Part shown: one piece after another, positions 1 to 12,040 of the stretch
Numbering within the stretch: position 1 is the first letter of the stretch
How the letters are laid out: each line of letters starts with the position of its first letter
NCBI GenBank assembly: GCA_033398695.1
Contig: CM065802.1
Coordinates: 137,502,096-137,566,095 of the forward strand
DNA length: 64,000 bases
Source of the DNA: Orobanche coerulescens
Taxonomy: Eukaryota; Streptophyta; Magnoliopsida; Lamiales; Orobanchaceae
Reading direction: 5' to 3'
Made by a program: the position numbers and the translations under genes
The notes under the pieces: generated by a model
Told to the model about the DNA's origin: nothing
What the model saw: only the letters and a program-made list of their open reading frames with translations
The model's database searches: none

Positions 1-589
1 TAATTACAAAATAGCTAATGAGATATCCAGATGTTATTGTGTATTTAAAAGAAATCCAAATGTAATTGAAACATGTAACAAGGGTGAAGATGTAATCCAC
101 CCGATTTCAACTCATGCAATTCCTTGAGCCTCGTTTCCCGGTATTACCAGACGCGGGACCTTGTGGAACTCAAGGTTAATATCTCATGAAATTCGGACGA
201 TACCATAAACAAAGGATTATTTAACAAATTGTGCATATATCCAACAAAATTCAGGTAAAATTACATGAACTATCACTGTTGTTTGCCTTATTACAAAACA
301 AAAATTCAATTATCTTTCAAAATCAATTCCTCTTAATATTCTCACTCTACCTAACAAATCTCCATAAATGATAATTTATAATCAATTTAATACATGTCAA
401 AAAGTTAGATATTTATTTTCCAAGTCATTTTTTATTGTCCAATAAAATCTCACATAATTACACACCACTTCTTAATTTTACATAATAATTAATTATTTTT
501 AACTCATCGTATTCGTCATTTAAATTGATTTGGAACAAATTCTATAGATGAAGCTCTTATTATAATTATGAAATTTAAAAATAGCAATT

Positions 590-619
590 ATTCCTTATCT
601 TTGGAATAAGATAAGGAAT
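590..619. repeat. Conserved 10-bp stem hairpin in the unit
   Basis: ATTCCTTATC, a 10-nt spacer and GATAAGGAAT form a perfect inverted repeat. It is preserved at 23187, 45970 and 49724 in the other units, and a further ATTCCTTATC lies about 30 bp downstream. It could be the core of an old MITE, but I cannot define element ends. Confidence 0.6.
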
Positions 620-1360
620 GAGGATAACACAATTATTACACATCATTCCTTATCATATATTGGGAATAAGACACATATCGTTGTATTCAATGCTTAATTT
701 TGGTAATTAATATATTTTAATAAGATTGATATTGAATCTAAGATATTTTGGATAATTATATTTTGGTAATAAAATATTTTGGTAAGCAAGGCAACAAGTT
801 TGTATATTCTCAATGATCAAATATATATAGATATTTTTTTTTGATAAAGTAACAATTACAATTGAAGGATACTTTAAAATTTTGTAATAAGATTGGTATT
901 TAATTTCTAATTTAATTCTAATTAATTAATAACTTATCAAGTATAACATAGAATTACTAAACTTTTACCTTTTTAGTTTTCTATACGATTAATCAGTTAA
1001 TCACTTAATAATTAATTTAAATATTATATATTCATAACAAAGAATTTCAAAAAGAACAATCGTAATAATAAATTTTGCAACATTCGGATAAATATATAAT
1101 AAATTTAAAAAAATTATAAAATAATATCCTCAATTTCATGCATACATTCAAATTCTCAACCATTAATAGTGAACTGTGTCAAATCATCCAACTCTGTAAT
1201 GGAAGTTGTAAAAATTATGCATTTATATGCAACAACTGTAAAAGTGAGTAAATTGTATATCTCCGAGAAGCCTCCATTAGTGGAAGAGATAATAAAGTTG
1301 GACTGAGCATCATCAACATGCTAACAACGAAGGTAGTCCGTTTCTTATTTGCAATCAGCT

Positions 1361-1659
1361 CACTACCGATGTCAACACTTTAGCTGACGGCTGGAAGTGG
1401 TCAGCTAAAGCTGTTTGTCGTCAGATAAAACACCAAGTCATCGGCTGAAATCCGGTAGGATGAGGTTCGTCAATTTTTGTTTAGCCAACGACTTTTGGGG
1501 GGCGGTCGTCGGCTATACTATAGGCTTCAGCCGACGACTGATCTTTTGTCGGCTTAACCCGATCAGTCTTAGCTTGTCGGCTTAACCCGACATGTCTTAT
1601 CCGCAGACTAACCAATTATCGTCTTAACTTGGCATGTATTAGCCGATGACTGACTTATT
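1361..1659. mobile_element. CACTA transposon terminus (unit 1)
   Basis: The segment starts CACTACCGATGTC and is followed by repeated GTCGGCTTAACCCGA / AGCCGACGA motifs in both orientations, the usual layout of CACTA subterminal repeats bound by TNPA-like proteins. GCT precedes it. The terminus continues at 20506-21333 after the E0 insertion. Equivalent ends start at 23962, 46739 and 50494. Confidence 0.7.
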
Positions 1660-2193
1660 TGTAATATCCGTAATTTTTCCATTTTTAGCAGTTTCCATTT
1701 TTGGTGTATGTCTATTTTTATCGACTCGCTTGTAACCGTTTCAACATTTTGAATCTATTTTGTTCTTGGAGTTTTTCCATTTGGATGAGTTTTGACGATG
1801 TTTTCACGTAATTTCGTTTTATGGCATGTTTTGCCGTATGAACGTTCGATTCTTGTAAAACTCATTCGTTTTCATTGTTTCTTGGTTTGTGCAAGTTCGT
1901 ATGGTTGAGTTGGTCGTGTGGAGACTTTCGGTTTGTAAATCCGACGTCGTTTCGTGATTTTCGGGCACTTGGGCCATTTTTGTAATTTCCTAATAGTTTA
2001 GGGAATCTTAGTTCGTTGTCGTATTACGGACCCTCCGGTGGTCGGAACTGTATTTTCTTTCAGCGCTTAGCTCCGTTGTCTTGTATGCTTCGCGTCTATG
2101 TTCCTGGATTCTAGCCTCATCGTGCGTTTTGCGTTTTGTACCTTCGACAGCAGCGTACTGCTGATATGAGCAGCAGTACTGAACTGCTGCGTA

Positions 2194-2356
2194 GGTAGCG
2201 CACGCTACCCCTGTTGCCTTGCGTGCGCTACCAATGTGCAGTTAGCGTGCGCTAACTTGTTATTGTTAGCGTGCGCTAACGAGTGGCAGCAGTAACTACT
2301 GGACCGGTTTCAGCCCCGTTAGCGTGCGCTATACAAGATAGTTAGCGTGCGCTAAC
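2194..2356. repeat. Palindrome cassette TTAGCGYRCGCTAA in E0
   Basis: Six copies of (G)TTAGCGTGCGCTAA(C)-like near-palindromes lie in 163 bp of the E0 LTR, upstream of the transcript-leader-like sequence. The first two are variants beginning GTAGCG or GCGTGC. Confidence 0.85.
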
Positions 2357-2800
2357 TTCACAATTATAGAGATCAATGGCAGTTTAGTTTCAGCATTAAT
2401 TCTCATTCTTTTCCTTTCCTTCCCTTTCTACGGGCGATTTTGGCGATTTAGAGCAGATTGTGGAGAGTAATCGGTGGAGTTCCCTTCCAGTCCGATTCTT
2501 GTGTCTCGAGCATAACACACCACCATCTAAACCCATCTCCATCGTCCGAATTCAAGGTAATTCCTCTGGAACCCTAACTTTGACGAATTTGGGGGGTTTT
2601 CGGGATTTTAGAGATTAGTTCCGGATTATTCAATTATGTTACGATATTCTTCACCGATTGTGATTATTGAGTGATTCCAAATCCAATTTCCTTGATTTTA
2701 ATCCGCGAATTATCGGTACGGGGAGATTTTGCGTAAACCCTCGCCCGTATCAATTGATCGCCCATTGTCGTATTATGTAATCGGGGTTATGGGTGTTTTC

Positions 2801-4787
2801 TGTAACACCCCCAAGATATTCGAGGTGTATTACAGTGCCGTGGACCCCTACATGGGACCCACCAGGCTAACACAAGAAAAACACCACTCGACTAACCGTC
2901 TCGGTTAGCAAGGAAACAATTGTTAACCACAAGAACATAAAACAACACGCCCGGTACAACCGGCATAATAAACATCAACCAACAAATACAATAACTCCAA
3001 CGAAGACAAATCACAACCCGAAAGGAAAAGCCTAAGTACTCGCGAGTACCATCTATAAGTTTACAATTTGGAAAACATCCACATCAAAAGAGACGGTAGA
3101 AATTAACAAGACTCGATTGCACATGTCAAAAACCTTGGCCGACATCCTCGTACCATCCCAGCGCCCGCTCGTCTGGCTGAACATAACCTGAAATCCATAA
3201 CAAGAATTTCCCCGACAACGGGTCCCCAAAGGGGTTAGCAATTACGCTAGTACAAGTATTCAAGGCAAACCAATCGCTTACACATTTCATAGTACATGCA
3301 CCAATATCATTTCAAAAACCAAAACCAGACATGTCTTTTCCGGAAACAAACAATCACAATTAATTTGCCTAGGACCGGGACGAAGCCACGAATCCCACTC
3401 GAGGCCTCTAAGGACCCTCCCGAGCTGGCCACATTCACAAAACAAATCAAGCACCACACGTCACCTAGGACTGGGACGAAGCCACGAATCCCACTCGAGG
3501 CCTCTAAGGACCCTCCCGAGCTGGCTAGCGAATCAAACTCATGAATCCAGGACGAAGCCATAGATTCCCTCGAGGCCCCGTCGGACCCTCCCGAGGTGAG
3601 TAAAGCACACACAATATACATTACCATTTCATGTTAAGCATAAAGGTTTCCAAGAATTACTTGCCTTGAATATTTTGATGACGCAACGAACGGAAAGGAT
3701 AATCACCGGCGAACACTAGGAATCAACGGAACCGAACCTAACGATTCGAAGAACATAATTACAACCAACTCTAGCCAAATACGGAAATGGAATACACCCG
3801 AAAACCCGCCTACGATTCATGTATATTCGCACAAAAATAACAACGAGGGCGGACCACAACCAAACCCTCTCGATTCCGCAATACTATGAAAATATACCAT
3901 GAATCCGTAGGAAAACTAATGATATCAACAAGATTAATCATATTCATCATGAATCCACCAACAAAACGAAACGAATCGGAAGAAAATCCCAAAACCCCCA
4001 AATTAATCGAAAATAGGGTTCTAGAGATATTACCTTTGGAGATTCAAGTACTAAGATCCGCAGAACACGCATTAGATTGATAATCCGGGCCTCACAACCG
4101 AAGGAGAATGATGAAAATCAACCCCCGAATGAAGAATGCTTGAGAAGTTCTCCCCCCTTAGACCTCTCTCTCTCGCGCAGGTGATGAATGGAGGAGAAAT
4201 GGCCGATCTCGTCTAATAAGGACGAGATTGCACAGTTGACCGCTTGGTGTGCCGCGGCACAGCCGAAGTGTGCCGCGGCACAGGCCAAAAAATTACTCCC
4301 AGGTTTCGGCAGTGTGTCGCGGCACAGCCTGCGTGTGCCGCGGCACCCGGTACAGTCGGGTTTTGGTCGCAGATGTCATACGAGTGTGCCGCGGCACCGG
4401 ACAAGTGTGCCGCGGCGCTGGCTTGGCACTGTGCCGCAGCACCGGATGGGTGTGCTGCGGCACACAGTACAGTTCACTCGACCAACAAATGAAGAAATTT
4501 GTGTGCCGCGGCGCACACACCTTGTGCCGCGGCCCACACCCCCTTTGGGTCCCAAAATGATAAAATGATCCAGAAAGAGAATAAAAACGATAGGAATCAA
4601 TATTTGGGAACCAATAACACGAAATGGATCCACGGCAACCCCGAAACGGCGGTTCCGCACAACAATAACGAGAATACAGTTCAACAGTTGACAGGAAGGA
4701 CACACTGAAAGGTACACGAGGGTCACTACGATCGAGAAATACACCAAAAATGAAAATACAAGGGAAAGAAAAAATGCGGATATTACA
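2801..4787 (-). repeat. E1 3' LTR
   Basis: On the minus strand it runs from TGTAATATCCG at 4787 to GGGGGTGTTACA at 2801 (1987 bp). It carries the GTGCCGCGGCAC array at 4247-4538, AAG|GTAA at about 4033, three ~57-bp tandem repeats at 3361-3598 and TTTCAG|GT near 3190. Its first ~130 bp and its downstream ~1.3 kb match the LTR of E8 closely, while the middle differs. Confidence 0.9.
4247..4538. repeat. Palindrome cassette GTGCCGCGGCAC in E1 3' LTR
   Basis: About ten copies of the perfect palindrome (T)GTGCCGCGGCAC(A) or one- to two-base variants occur in roughly 290 bp at 15-40 bp spacing. Variants fall mostly at CpG positions (CTGCGG, CCGCAG). Confidence 0.9.
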
Positions 4788-4799
4788 TTCTACCCCTCT
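4788..4799 (-). other. E1 polypurine tract
   Basis: On the minus strand AGAGGGGTAGAA abuts the LTR start, as in E8 (41416-41427), E2 and E5. It would prime plus-strand DNA synthesis. The adjoining sequence retains the AAGTTTCGGGACGAAACTT inverted repeat shared by all these elements. Confidence 0.8.
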
Positions 4800-6886
4800 A
4801 AAAATAAGTTTCGTCCCGAAACTTAAAATAAGTAGGGAGAAGCAATATCCCCTGCCAGGAAAACTCGACGAGATACACAAAAACCGAAGACTCACGCCCG
4901 ATGGCGAAACGCTGCAAGAAGCGCAAAGAGACATACGGCGTGAAAATACGCTCTAGGGCGGCTAACACAACGTCACCGGTAGAGACATAATAAAATCAAC
5001 GAGTGACAACCGTCATCAAATAGACAATACAATCGAGTCGATTATCCGAACAATCACAAAACTCAACGAACGAAAATCAATACGATTGACCAACCCAACG
5101 GTTCATCAACCAAAACGCGAGTCAACGCTGAACAAATACGGAATTCCACCGCCCAAGGGTTGGAAGATCAGCGAGACTAATTTCCCGAACTTAAGGGAAT
5201 TACGAAGGAGCCTGAACGCTCAACAATCACGAAACGAGAACAAAAACCGAACAAACAAACGATTGAGACAACAAAAATCGAACAATCATGTCCGAAACAC
5301 GCAGGATAATAAAATTCAAACAACAACTCCCAGGATGACCTGGTGAGAACAGCAAGACGTGCATTCCCACAATATCCACAGGAAAGGGAATAGCGATTAA
5401 AAAGCCCCAACGACAAACGAGTTATTCCGAAACAATACCACCCTCGTTCGATCAACAAAAGCAAGGGATAGGGAAAGTTCAGAAATGTTAACGAGCATAA
5501 ACGAGTTGATAGAGCCAAAAATACAGAAGTTCAAAATCCGATCCACTTGAATAAAAGAACTATTAGAACCAAAAGATGTTACTTCTGAACAAGGTTCACA
5601 ATAGTCGAACCGAATTCGGAAAAGTCACAGCGATAACCAGATCGACTCAAAATCAGATTATAGCTCGTTCGAATGATGAAACCAAGGTATAGAACAAGTT
5701 CAGAAGGTATCAATGAACACGAGCGAATCGATAGACTGGAGAAAGAGAAGATATAGAAGTCAAAATAGTACGGGTGTTACCTTTGACCTCGCCCCCGAAA
5801 CTCACAACAACGGAACCAAGATAACAATATAACAAGCAATCGACACAACGCAGAACAATCACCGATGCACACAATCATACCAACCCGAGCTCTAACAGCT
5901 CGCATATATGCGATAACGCATAAACCACTACGGGTGACAACATCCAATACCAATATCACACCCCTCACAGAGGCTACCACGACAACTGTGTGGCGAACTA
6001 CTCAACGCTCACACCGCCAATTCAACAACAACTCGGGGTTAACACCCTAACGAGAGCACGAACATCACACATATATTCCCGGACCACAAATAGGAATGAT
6101 AGGTTTTGAAAACGAAAACCATCTTTTGAAAATAACTTGCAAGCACCAGTTGATCTTGAGTATCATATATCAAAAAGTAGTACAAACATCGTCATCGAGA
6201 CTTTTAAAAAAAATCATCTTGCATTTGATAAAAAAAAAAATGAAGACACCTTTCGTTAAATTAAAACTTTTCAGCTATATTCGACCTTCGGGTCTAAGCG
6301 AATGCGTTTCTAAATCATTAGAAATATCTCAAAATATTTTGATCCTCAAAGTAGAATAATTTTGAAACATAGCGTGGCACTAGTAGGCATCTTGAGAGCA
6401 CTGTGAGAAAATAATTCATTTTAAAAGTACGTCTCGAGGTTTATTTTCTAAGATACTCAAGGTTTTTCAGAAGTACAATAGGCCAAAATGCCCAAAATTC
6501 ACACGTGTCAACATTCACTTAAACACATCATAGCACACTCATTAAATCGTTCACAATCAAGACAGTGATATACAATCCCTAGGATATGTTTAACAACATC
6601 GTTAAAACAACGATCGGTTTATCAAAACCGGATGGAAAACGACATCAAGAACAAAACTCCAAAAAGTCATCTCTAGGGATTCAAGAAAAATACCTAGATT
6701 CGGCGAAGAACAATAGACTAGATGATGTTAAAAATCATCTAGGATACTCCAAAACACCTTTGGATGGAAAAAAAAATCAGCCCCAATGCGAAACCTAGTC
6801 GCTATGTCTCAATCTCATGGAGGATAAAGAAAAATGAAGAAAAATGCAACTTCTAGATTGGTGTCCGGTATTTATACTGGACACAA

Positions 6887-7129
6887 TTAGCGTGCACTAA
6901 TCATTAAGGTTAGCGTGCGCTATCACAGCACCAAACAAAACTCCTGACCAAAAATACGCTGTTAGCGTGCGCTAACCCCAAGTGTTAGCATGCGCTAACG
7001 AGAACTTCAGACCCAGTCCAGTAGCTCCTGGACTGCCCTGAACTACCAGGTAGCGTGCGCTATCCTCCCCTTAGCGTGCTACCAACGCACTCTTGCGCGC
7101 GCTAGCTGCAAAGCGTAGCGTGTGCTAAC
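6887..7129. repeat. Internal palindrome array in E1
   Basis: Eight or so TTAGCGTGCGCTAA-like motifs lie inside E1, away from its LTRs. TATAAATA on the minus strand at about 6870 has the position relative to the array seen in the LTRs of E2 and E5. The E1 LTRs use the other palindrome, so this array came from a different LTR. Confidence 0.75.
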
Positions 7130-7589
7130 GACCCACAGAGACAACAACAGAACACATCAGAAAAATTACATGCCGTAAACCTTTCTCACAAGAATTTACC
7201 AGGCTAAGCACAATTTCCCATCTCATTTCGAAAATACTAAAAAGACCAATGACGGTAATATTTTCCAAAACTCATAAAATCATTTGTCAAACCATCATGA
7301 AATATTCAAGGCCAAAATGCCAAAACTTGATTCAAGGAATCGGTTTTACGAAATAAAACTCAGTTTGCAAAATACCGAAAGCCGTTTGAAAGAACTCACG
7401 CAGCGGATAAAATACGGTACGAAAATACATCAGCAGTGACGACACTCCTCGTATAAACCAAATACGAGAGTCTAATAAACACATATCATGAAATCAAAAT
7501 CCACAGAAGGATTCCATCATTCAATCAACTAATCATACCAATAACTCGTGTCACACGAGGCACAACACAAGGAAGGGAGTTTTACATCC

Positions 7590-7750
7590 ATAGGTCGCAC
7601 GTAAGTGACGACCGCCCCTCGATGCTAATCACGACCAATGATCTCAAATGACGCGTCGCGATGCGACTAAGTCAGACAAAATCCGACGAGACAAAACTCA
7701 ACAAACACAACTTGACTCGACAGCCTAGGTTTCCCCAAGCTAATCTGATT
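7590..7750 (-). other. Degenerate leader/primer-site-like segment inside E1
   Basis: This stretch resembles the leader next to the E6 primer site (32060-32209): GTAAGT-like motif, then ACTTGAC…CAGCCTAGGTTT, then a decayed GCT..TCTGAT. The 7190-7400 part likewise matches 31650-31860 of E6 (both end CTCACGCAGCGGATAAAAT). It is probably a relic of a second element or a recombinant junction. Confidence 0.45.
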
Positions 7751-8408
7751 TTTAAAATCGTATACTCTAGTTATTCGAAAATAAAACCGATAAGTTAAAA
7801 ATCATTCTCAAGACCCTTTTAAACACGACTAGGGCTTAACAGTGGTAACATTTTATAAAATGTCCTAAACACTTTTATACACGACCTTTAAATACGACAC
7901 AAGGTTTTATTTGAAAATACAAGGCTGGCTCGCCCAAATTCATGTCACTTTTCAAAAACCCACAATACGATCAAGCCTAAGAAATTTTCAAGCATGCACG
8001 CCACATGTATTATTATTAATAGAAACACATTGGTTGTAAATATTAATATTTAGCCAAGTACCATCAATTCCCGAACACACGCATATACGGCATTCAAAAA
8101 TCACCAGTTCAACAAGCGCAATTCGGAAACACTAATTCTAAGCATATGTCAAACTTATCTCTTCAAGTTTAACAGCATAACTAATGAACATCGATTCGAA
8201 CACATGTCGAAACCATCTAGGTGAGTTTCTCAACAAACTCTGCCATCGACACCTTTCCCGGAACATGTCAATGTTCAAAACATTCATATCATACTGCACC
8301 CCTCGGTGTCCAAACCATCAGTACGTTCGGCTCAACATACATTTAGTATATCGCAATTATCAAACACAGATTCCATCATACAACAAAAGACTAGAGAGTC
8401 AAGCCCTC

Positions 8409-8630
8409 TCACAATATACCACGAAGCAATTCTCGAATCTTTCGATCACCAACGATCCCACCAACGCTAGGAAGTTTAGCGATGGAAGGCTCGCAAAACG
8501 ACAAACAGTCAAGCCCAGAACGGCGCACATACTCCACAGAGATAAGGGACTGCGCAATACTAGAATCAAAAGTGCACGAACTGGATGGATCGAAAAACAA
8601 CTCGACGATAAGTACGAGAGAGGCAATCAC
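8409..8630 (-). pseudogene. E1 aspartic protease remnant
   Basis: The minus-strand reading shows FDSS…LISVEYVRRSGLDCLS followed by CEPSIAKLPS and IVGDRKIRE, which lines up with the Ty3/gypsy protease of E8 ([18 protein letters not shown]…[19 protein letters not shown]). The catalytic D-S/T-G triplet is altered to DSS, so it should be inactive. Almost no space separates it from the leader, so the whole gag gene has been deleted upstream. Confidence 0.75.
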
Positions 8631-8688
8631 AGTTCAAGAAGTGGAATTTCAATACGAGAAAACAAGAGAATCGGGTAAGGAAAACTTA

Positions 8689-8689
8689 C
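8689..8689 (-). other. Leader splice-donor-like site in E1
   Basis: On the minus strand GCTCGTAAGTTTTC lies about 105 nt downstream of the primer site. The same motif follows GCATCTC.GTAC..CCAGTGCT in E8 (36689). It matches the plant 5' splice consensus GTAAGT. Confidence 0.5.
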
Positions 8690-8792
8690 GAGCACTGCAT
8701 GTACTGAGATGCCGGCAACGGTGTGACAATGTGCAAAATAAAACACAACTAGACCCAAATAACCAACAAGCCTAGGTATCCATAAACCTAGA

Positions 8793-8804
8793 GCTCTGAT
8801 ACCA
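8793..8804 (-). other. E1 primer binding site (initiator Met tRNA)
   Basis: The minus strand reads TGGTATCAGAGC, complementary to the 3' end of plant initiator Met tRNA, five bases inside the 5' LTR. It fixes the orientation of E1. Confidence 0.92.
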
Positions 8805-10010
8805 TTTTCTGTAACACCCGCAAGATATTCGAGGTGTATTACAGTGTCGTGGACCCCTACATGGGACCCAGCAGGCTAACACAAGAAAAACACCACTCGA
8901 CTAACCGTCTCGGTTAGCAAGGAAACAATTGTTAACCACAAGAACATAAAACAACACGCCCGGTACAACCGGCATAATAAACATCAACCGACAAATACAG
9001 TAACTCCAACGAAGACAAATCACAACCCGAAAGGAAAAGCCTAAGTACTCGCGAGTACCATCTATAAGTTTACAATTTGGAAAACATCCACATCAAAAGA
9101 GACGGTAGAAATTAACAAGACTCGATTGCACATGTCAAAAACCTTGGACGACATCCTCGTACCATCTCAGCGCCCGCTCGTCTGGCTGAACATAACCTGA
9201 AATCCATAACAAGAATTTCCCCGACAACGGGTCCCCAAAGGGGTTAGCAATTACGCTAGTACAAGTATTCAAGGCAAACCAATCGCTTACACATTTCATA
9301 GTACATGCACCAATATCATTTCAAAAACCAAAACCAGACATGTCTTTTCCTAAACAAACAAATACAATTAATTTGCCTAGGACCGGGACGAAGCCACGAA
9401 TCCCACTCGAGGCCTCTAAGGACCCTCCCGAGCTGGCCACATTCACAAAACAAATCAAGCACCACACGTCACCTAGGACCGGGACGAAGCCACGAATCCC
9501 ACTTGAGGCCTCTAAGGACCCTCCCGAGCTGGCTAGCGAATCAAACTCATGAATCCAGGACGAAGCCATAGATTCCCTCGAGGCCCCGTCGGACCCTCCC
9601 GAGGTGAGTAAAGCACACACAATATACATTACCATTTCACGTTAAACATAAAGGTTTCCAAGAATTACTTGCCTTGAATATTTTGATGACGCAACGAACG
9701 GAAAGGATAATCACCGACGAACACTAGGAATCAACGAAACCGAACCTAACGATTCGAAGAACATAATTACAACCAACTCTAGCCGAATACGGAAATGGAA
9801 TACACCCGAAAACCCGCCTACGATTCATGTATATTCGCAAAAAAATTGTAATACCCGTACTTTTATTGACTGTTTGACTCTGTCATCCTCCTTATTTTGT
9901 CGCTCTGTAAATGCTTGGAGATGTTGTTAATATTGTTATTGAGTTTCGTATCTCGTTTGGTTTTTGATCATGTCGTTTAGACCTTGCGGAAATGTTCTGG
10001 GCCAGAAATA

Positions 10011-10516
10011 TAACGCACGCTAGGCCTAGGCTAACGCACGCTAATGCAGCGATTAGCGCACGCTAGCTTTGGGGCCGTAGCGCGCGCTAAGAGGATCGGT
10101 CAGTCGAACCAAGATTTCGAACTACTCTGGATGGCGGATTAACGCACGCTAGGAGTTGTTAGCGCGCGCTATTCGTGGTTAGTAGCGCACGCTAACATCC
10201 GTCCGTAGCGCACGCCACGGGCCGGCCGCCAGAGGCAGTGAAGTTGCCAGGTTTTCTGGAATATCAGGTAGCGTACGCTAGGTTTCGGCTAGCGCACGCT
10301 AAAGCTATTGCATAACGCACGCTAAATCATAGAGCTAGCGCACGCTAAGTTGGAGCAGGGCAGAGACAGTGAGTTACGGACTCGATCGAATGCCACATTT
10401 TGACTAGCGCACGCTAGAGGCGGACGATTAGCGCACGCTATCGGAGCTGCGAAGCCACTGGACTATCCGGTGACTTCGCTAGCGCACGCTAATGAAGGAG
10501 GTGTAGCGTGCGCTAG
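10011..10516. repeat. Palindrome cassette TTAGCGCACGCTAA in E2 5' LTR
   Basis: I count about 16 copies of TAGCGYRCGCTA or close variants in 506 bp, on average one per 32 bp. The array ends 11 bp before the TATA box. Confidence 0.92.
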
Positions 10517-10526
10517 ACTGGGCAGA

Positions 10527-10534
10527 TATAAATA
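10527..10534 (+). promoter_or_regulatory. E2 5' LTR TATA box
   Basis: TATAAATA lies immediately downstream of the palindrome array and is repeated at 17371 in the 3' LTR. Transcription would start about 30 bp downstream, so the array occupies the U3 promoter. Confidence 0.75.
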
Positions 10535-11807
10535 TGACAGTTGACTTCCATTTCGTCATTTCTCACCTACTTCACTCCTTTTCGACGGAAATCTCTCGGG
10601 AGAGACGATCTTGGGCGATTGGAAGCAATCTTCCTTCTAACAACAACATACTTGGTTGGAGAACAAGGATTTCTCAACATCTAATTCCTCCTAACGTCCG
10701 AATCAAAGTAAAAATCCTTAGAACCCTACTTTTTGGGAATTTTGGGGTTTTTCATAGATTCGTCCGATTTATCCGTTTGGAAGCTTGAGGACCTTGAGAT
10801 TATGATGTATCTATATCGTATGCATGCTTTTCCTACGATTTTATGGTTTGGGTTGTACCGTTTTCGGACTTGTGAGATTTTGGACGATTTTTCCAACCTC
10901 TAGTCGATTATCCGTACATCCTTACGAATCGTAGACGGGTTTCGGGGGTTTCTTCGTGTAATTTGAATATGGATAATTGATTATCATATTCCTTGCGAAT
11001 CGTTTAGGTGCCGGAAGCGCGTGCTTAGACCTACCGATCTCATACCCCTTTTTCCGTTCGTTTTCTCGATGTCTCAAAGGCAAGTATATAATTATGATTG
11101 TACGTTCTCGAATTTGAAAGTAAGAAGTATTGATGGCATGATATGAACGAACCGTTTCTACGGCATTCATATATGTATTGTTGGCATGTAATGAACGAAC
11201 CGTTTTGACGGCATTCCTACATGTAACGGCGTATGATATGAACGAACCGTTTCTACGGCATTCATATACGTCTTGATGTGGTACGATGAGATTTAGTTAT
11301 TAGGAATGCTAGTCTTGAATTGATGAATTGACGGTTACATTTACTTTATTGACGAAGTATTGTGTTTCATACTTGATATTCTTGCACTAGCTATTCGACG
11401 GCTAACCCCTTATGGGGAAATACGCTTTTATGTATTTCGAGTTCCGGAGAGCGGACAGCAGGTATCGGGTCGGCATGAAGATGGTGGGCAAGTGTGATCT
11501 TGTGTATTTCTTCGATTATGTTTGGAGTTTCCCATTCGGTTGTTGTCTTCTGGATTGGCTATTGAATACTCGAGTATTGTTTTCCGTTTTCCTTGATGTT
11601 CCTACTGTGTTTGCCAAGTATTGATTCGAGTTGTGATGTTTGTGAATACATTGGTTATGTTTTGAATACCTTTGTATTGTTTTTCATCCCATTGTGTGTA
11701 GACCTTATCGGTCAAAATTTATGGTTCCGCGTATGTTTAGCCTGGTGGGTCCCACGGCGGGGCTTACGGTCTGTAATATCCCTGAATAACTCGGGGTGTT
11801 ACGAATA

Positions 11808-11818
11808 TGGTATCGAGC
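11808..11818 (+). other. E2 primer binding site (initiator Met tRNA, one base missing)
   Basis: TGGTATCGAGC differs from the TGGTATCAGAGC of E8 and E1 by loss of one A. It lies four bases after the 5' LTR. Confidence 0.85.
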
Positions 11819-12040
11819 TTAGGTCTATGGATACCTAGCCGTCGGTCTTTGGGTCGATCGAGTTGTCATTTGTCCGCAGATCACTACTTTGCCATCATCA
11901 CGGCGGCCGGTACTTGTAAGACCTCTTACTCTTCTAGTGTTTCCTTGTTTGTTTTGCTTCGTTTTGTTGGTATTCGTGAGAATCGGTCACTTTGATGACG
12001 TGTAATTGAATTGTGCTTACGTGACTTGTGTGTTCTTCAA

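Larger units (their letters stand above)
4800..8408 (-). other. E1 internal region, mostly non-coding
   Basis: This 3.6-kb A-rich stretch contains no reading frame I can assign to gag or pol. It includes a second palindrome array (6887-7129) beside a TATAAATA on the minus strand near 6870, an LTR-end-like stretch near 7150-7400 and a leader-like stretch near 7590-7750. These suggest that older LTR fragments are embedded in it. Short open frames here have no recognisable family. Confidence 0.6.
9847..11803 (+). repeat. E2 5' LTR
   Basis: Starts TGTAATACCCG; the end GGTGTTAC(G) has a final A-to-G change. It contains the TTAGCGCACGCTAA array (10011-10516), TATAAATA (10527), a decayed donor (AAAGTAAAA where the 3' LTR has AAGGTAAAA), AAG|GCAAGTA at 11080, three ~47-bp repeats (11134-11275) centred on GAACGAACCGTTT, and GTGGGTCCCAC near the end. 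Confidence 0.93.

Noticed and set aside
2194..2356. CRISPR-like array
   Set aside because: The motif is only 12-16 bp, spacers are irregular and related to each other, and the locus is inside plant LTRs.
4188..4934. Overlapping open frames of 69-213 codons on both strands in E1 LTR
   Set aside because: They run through the GTGCCGCGGCAC array and read as C-R-G-T or P-R-H repeats in every frame. They are a by-product of GC-rich palindromes and recur in E7 and the other E1 LTR.
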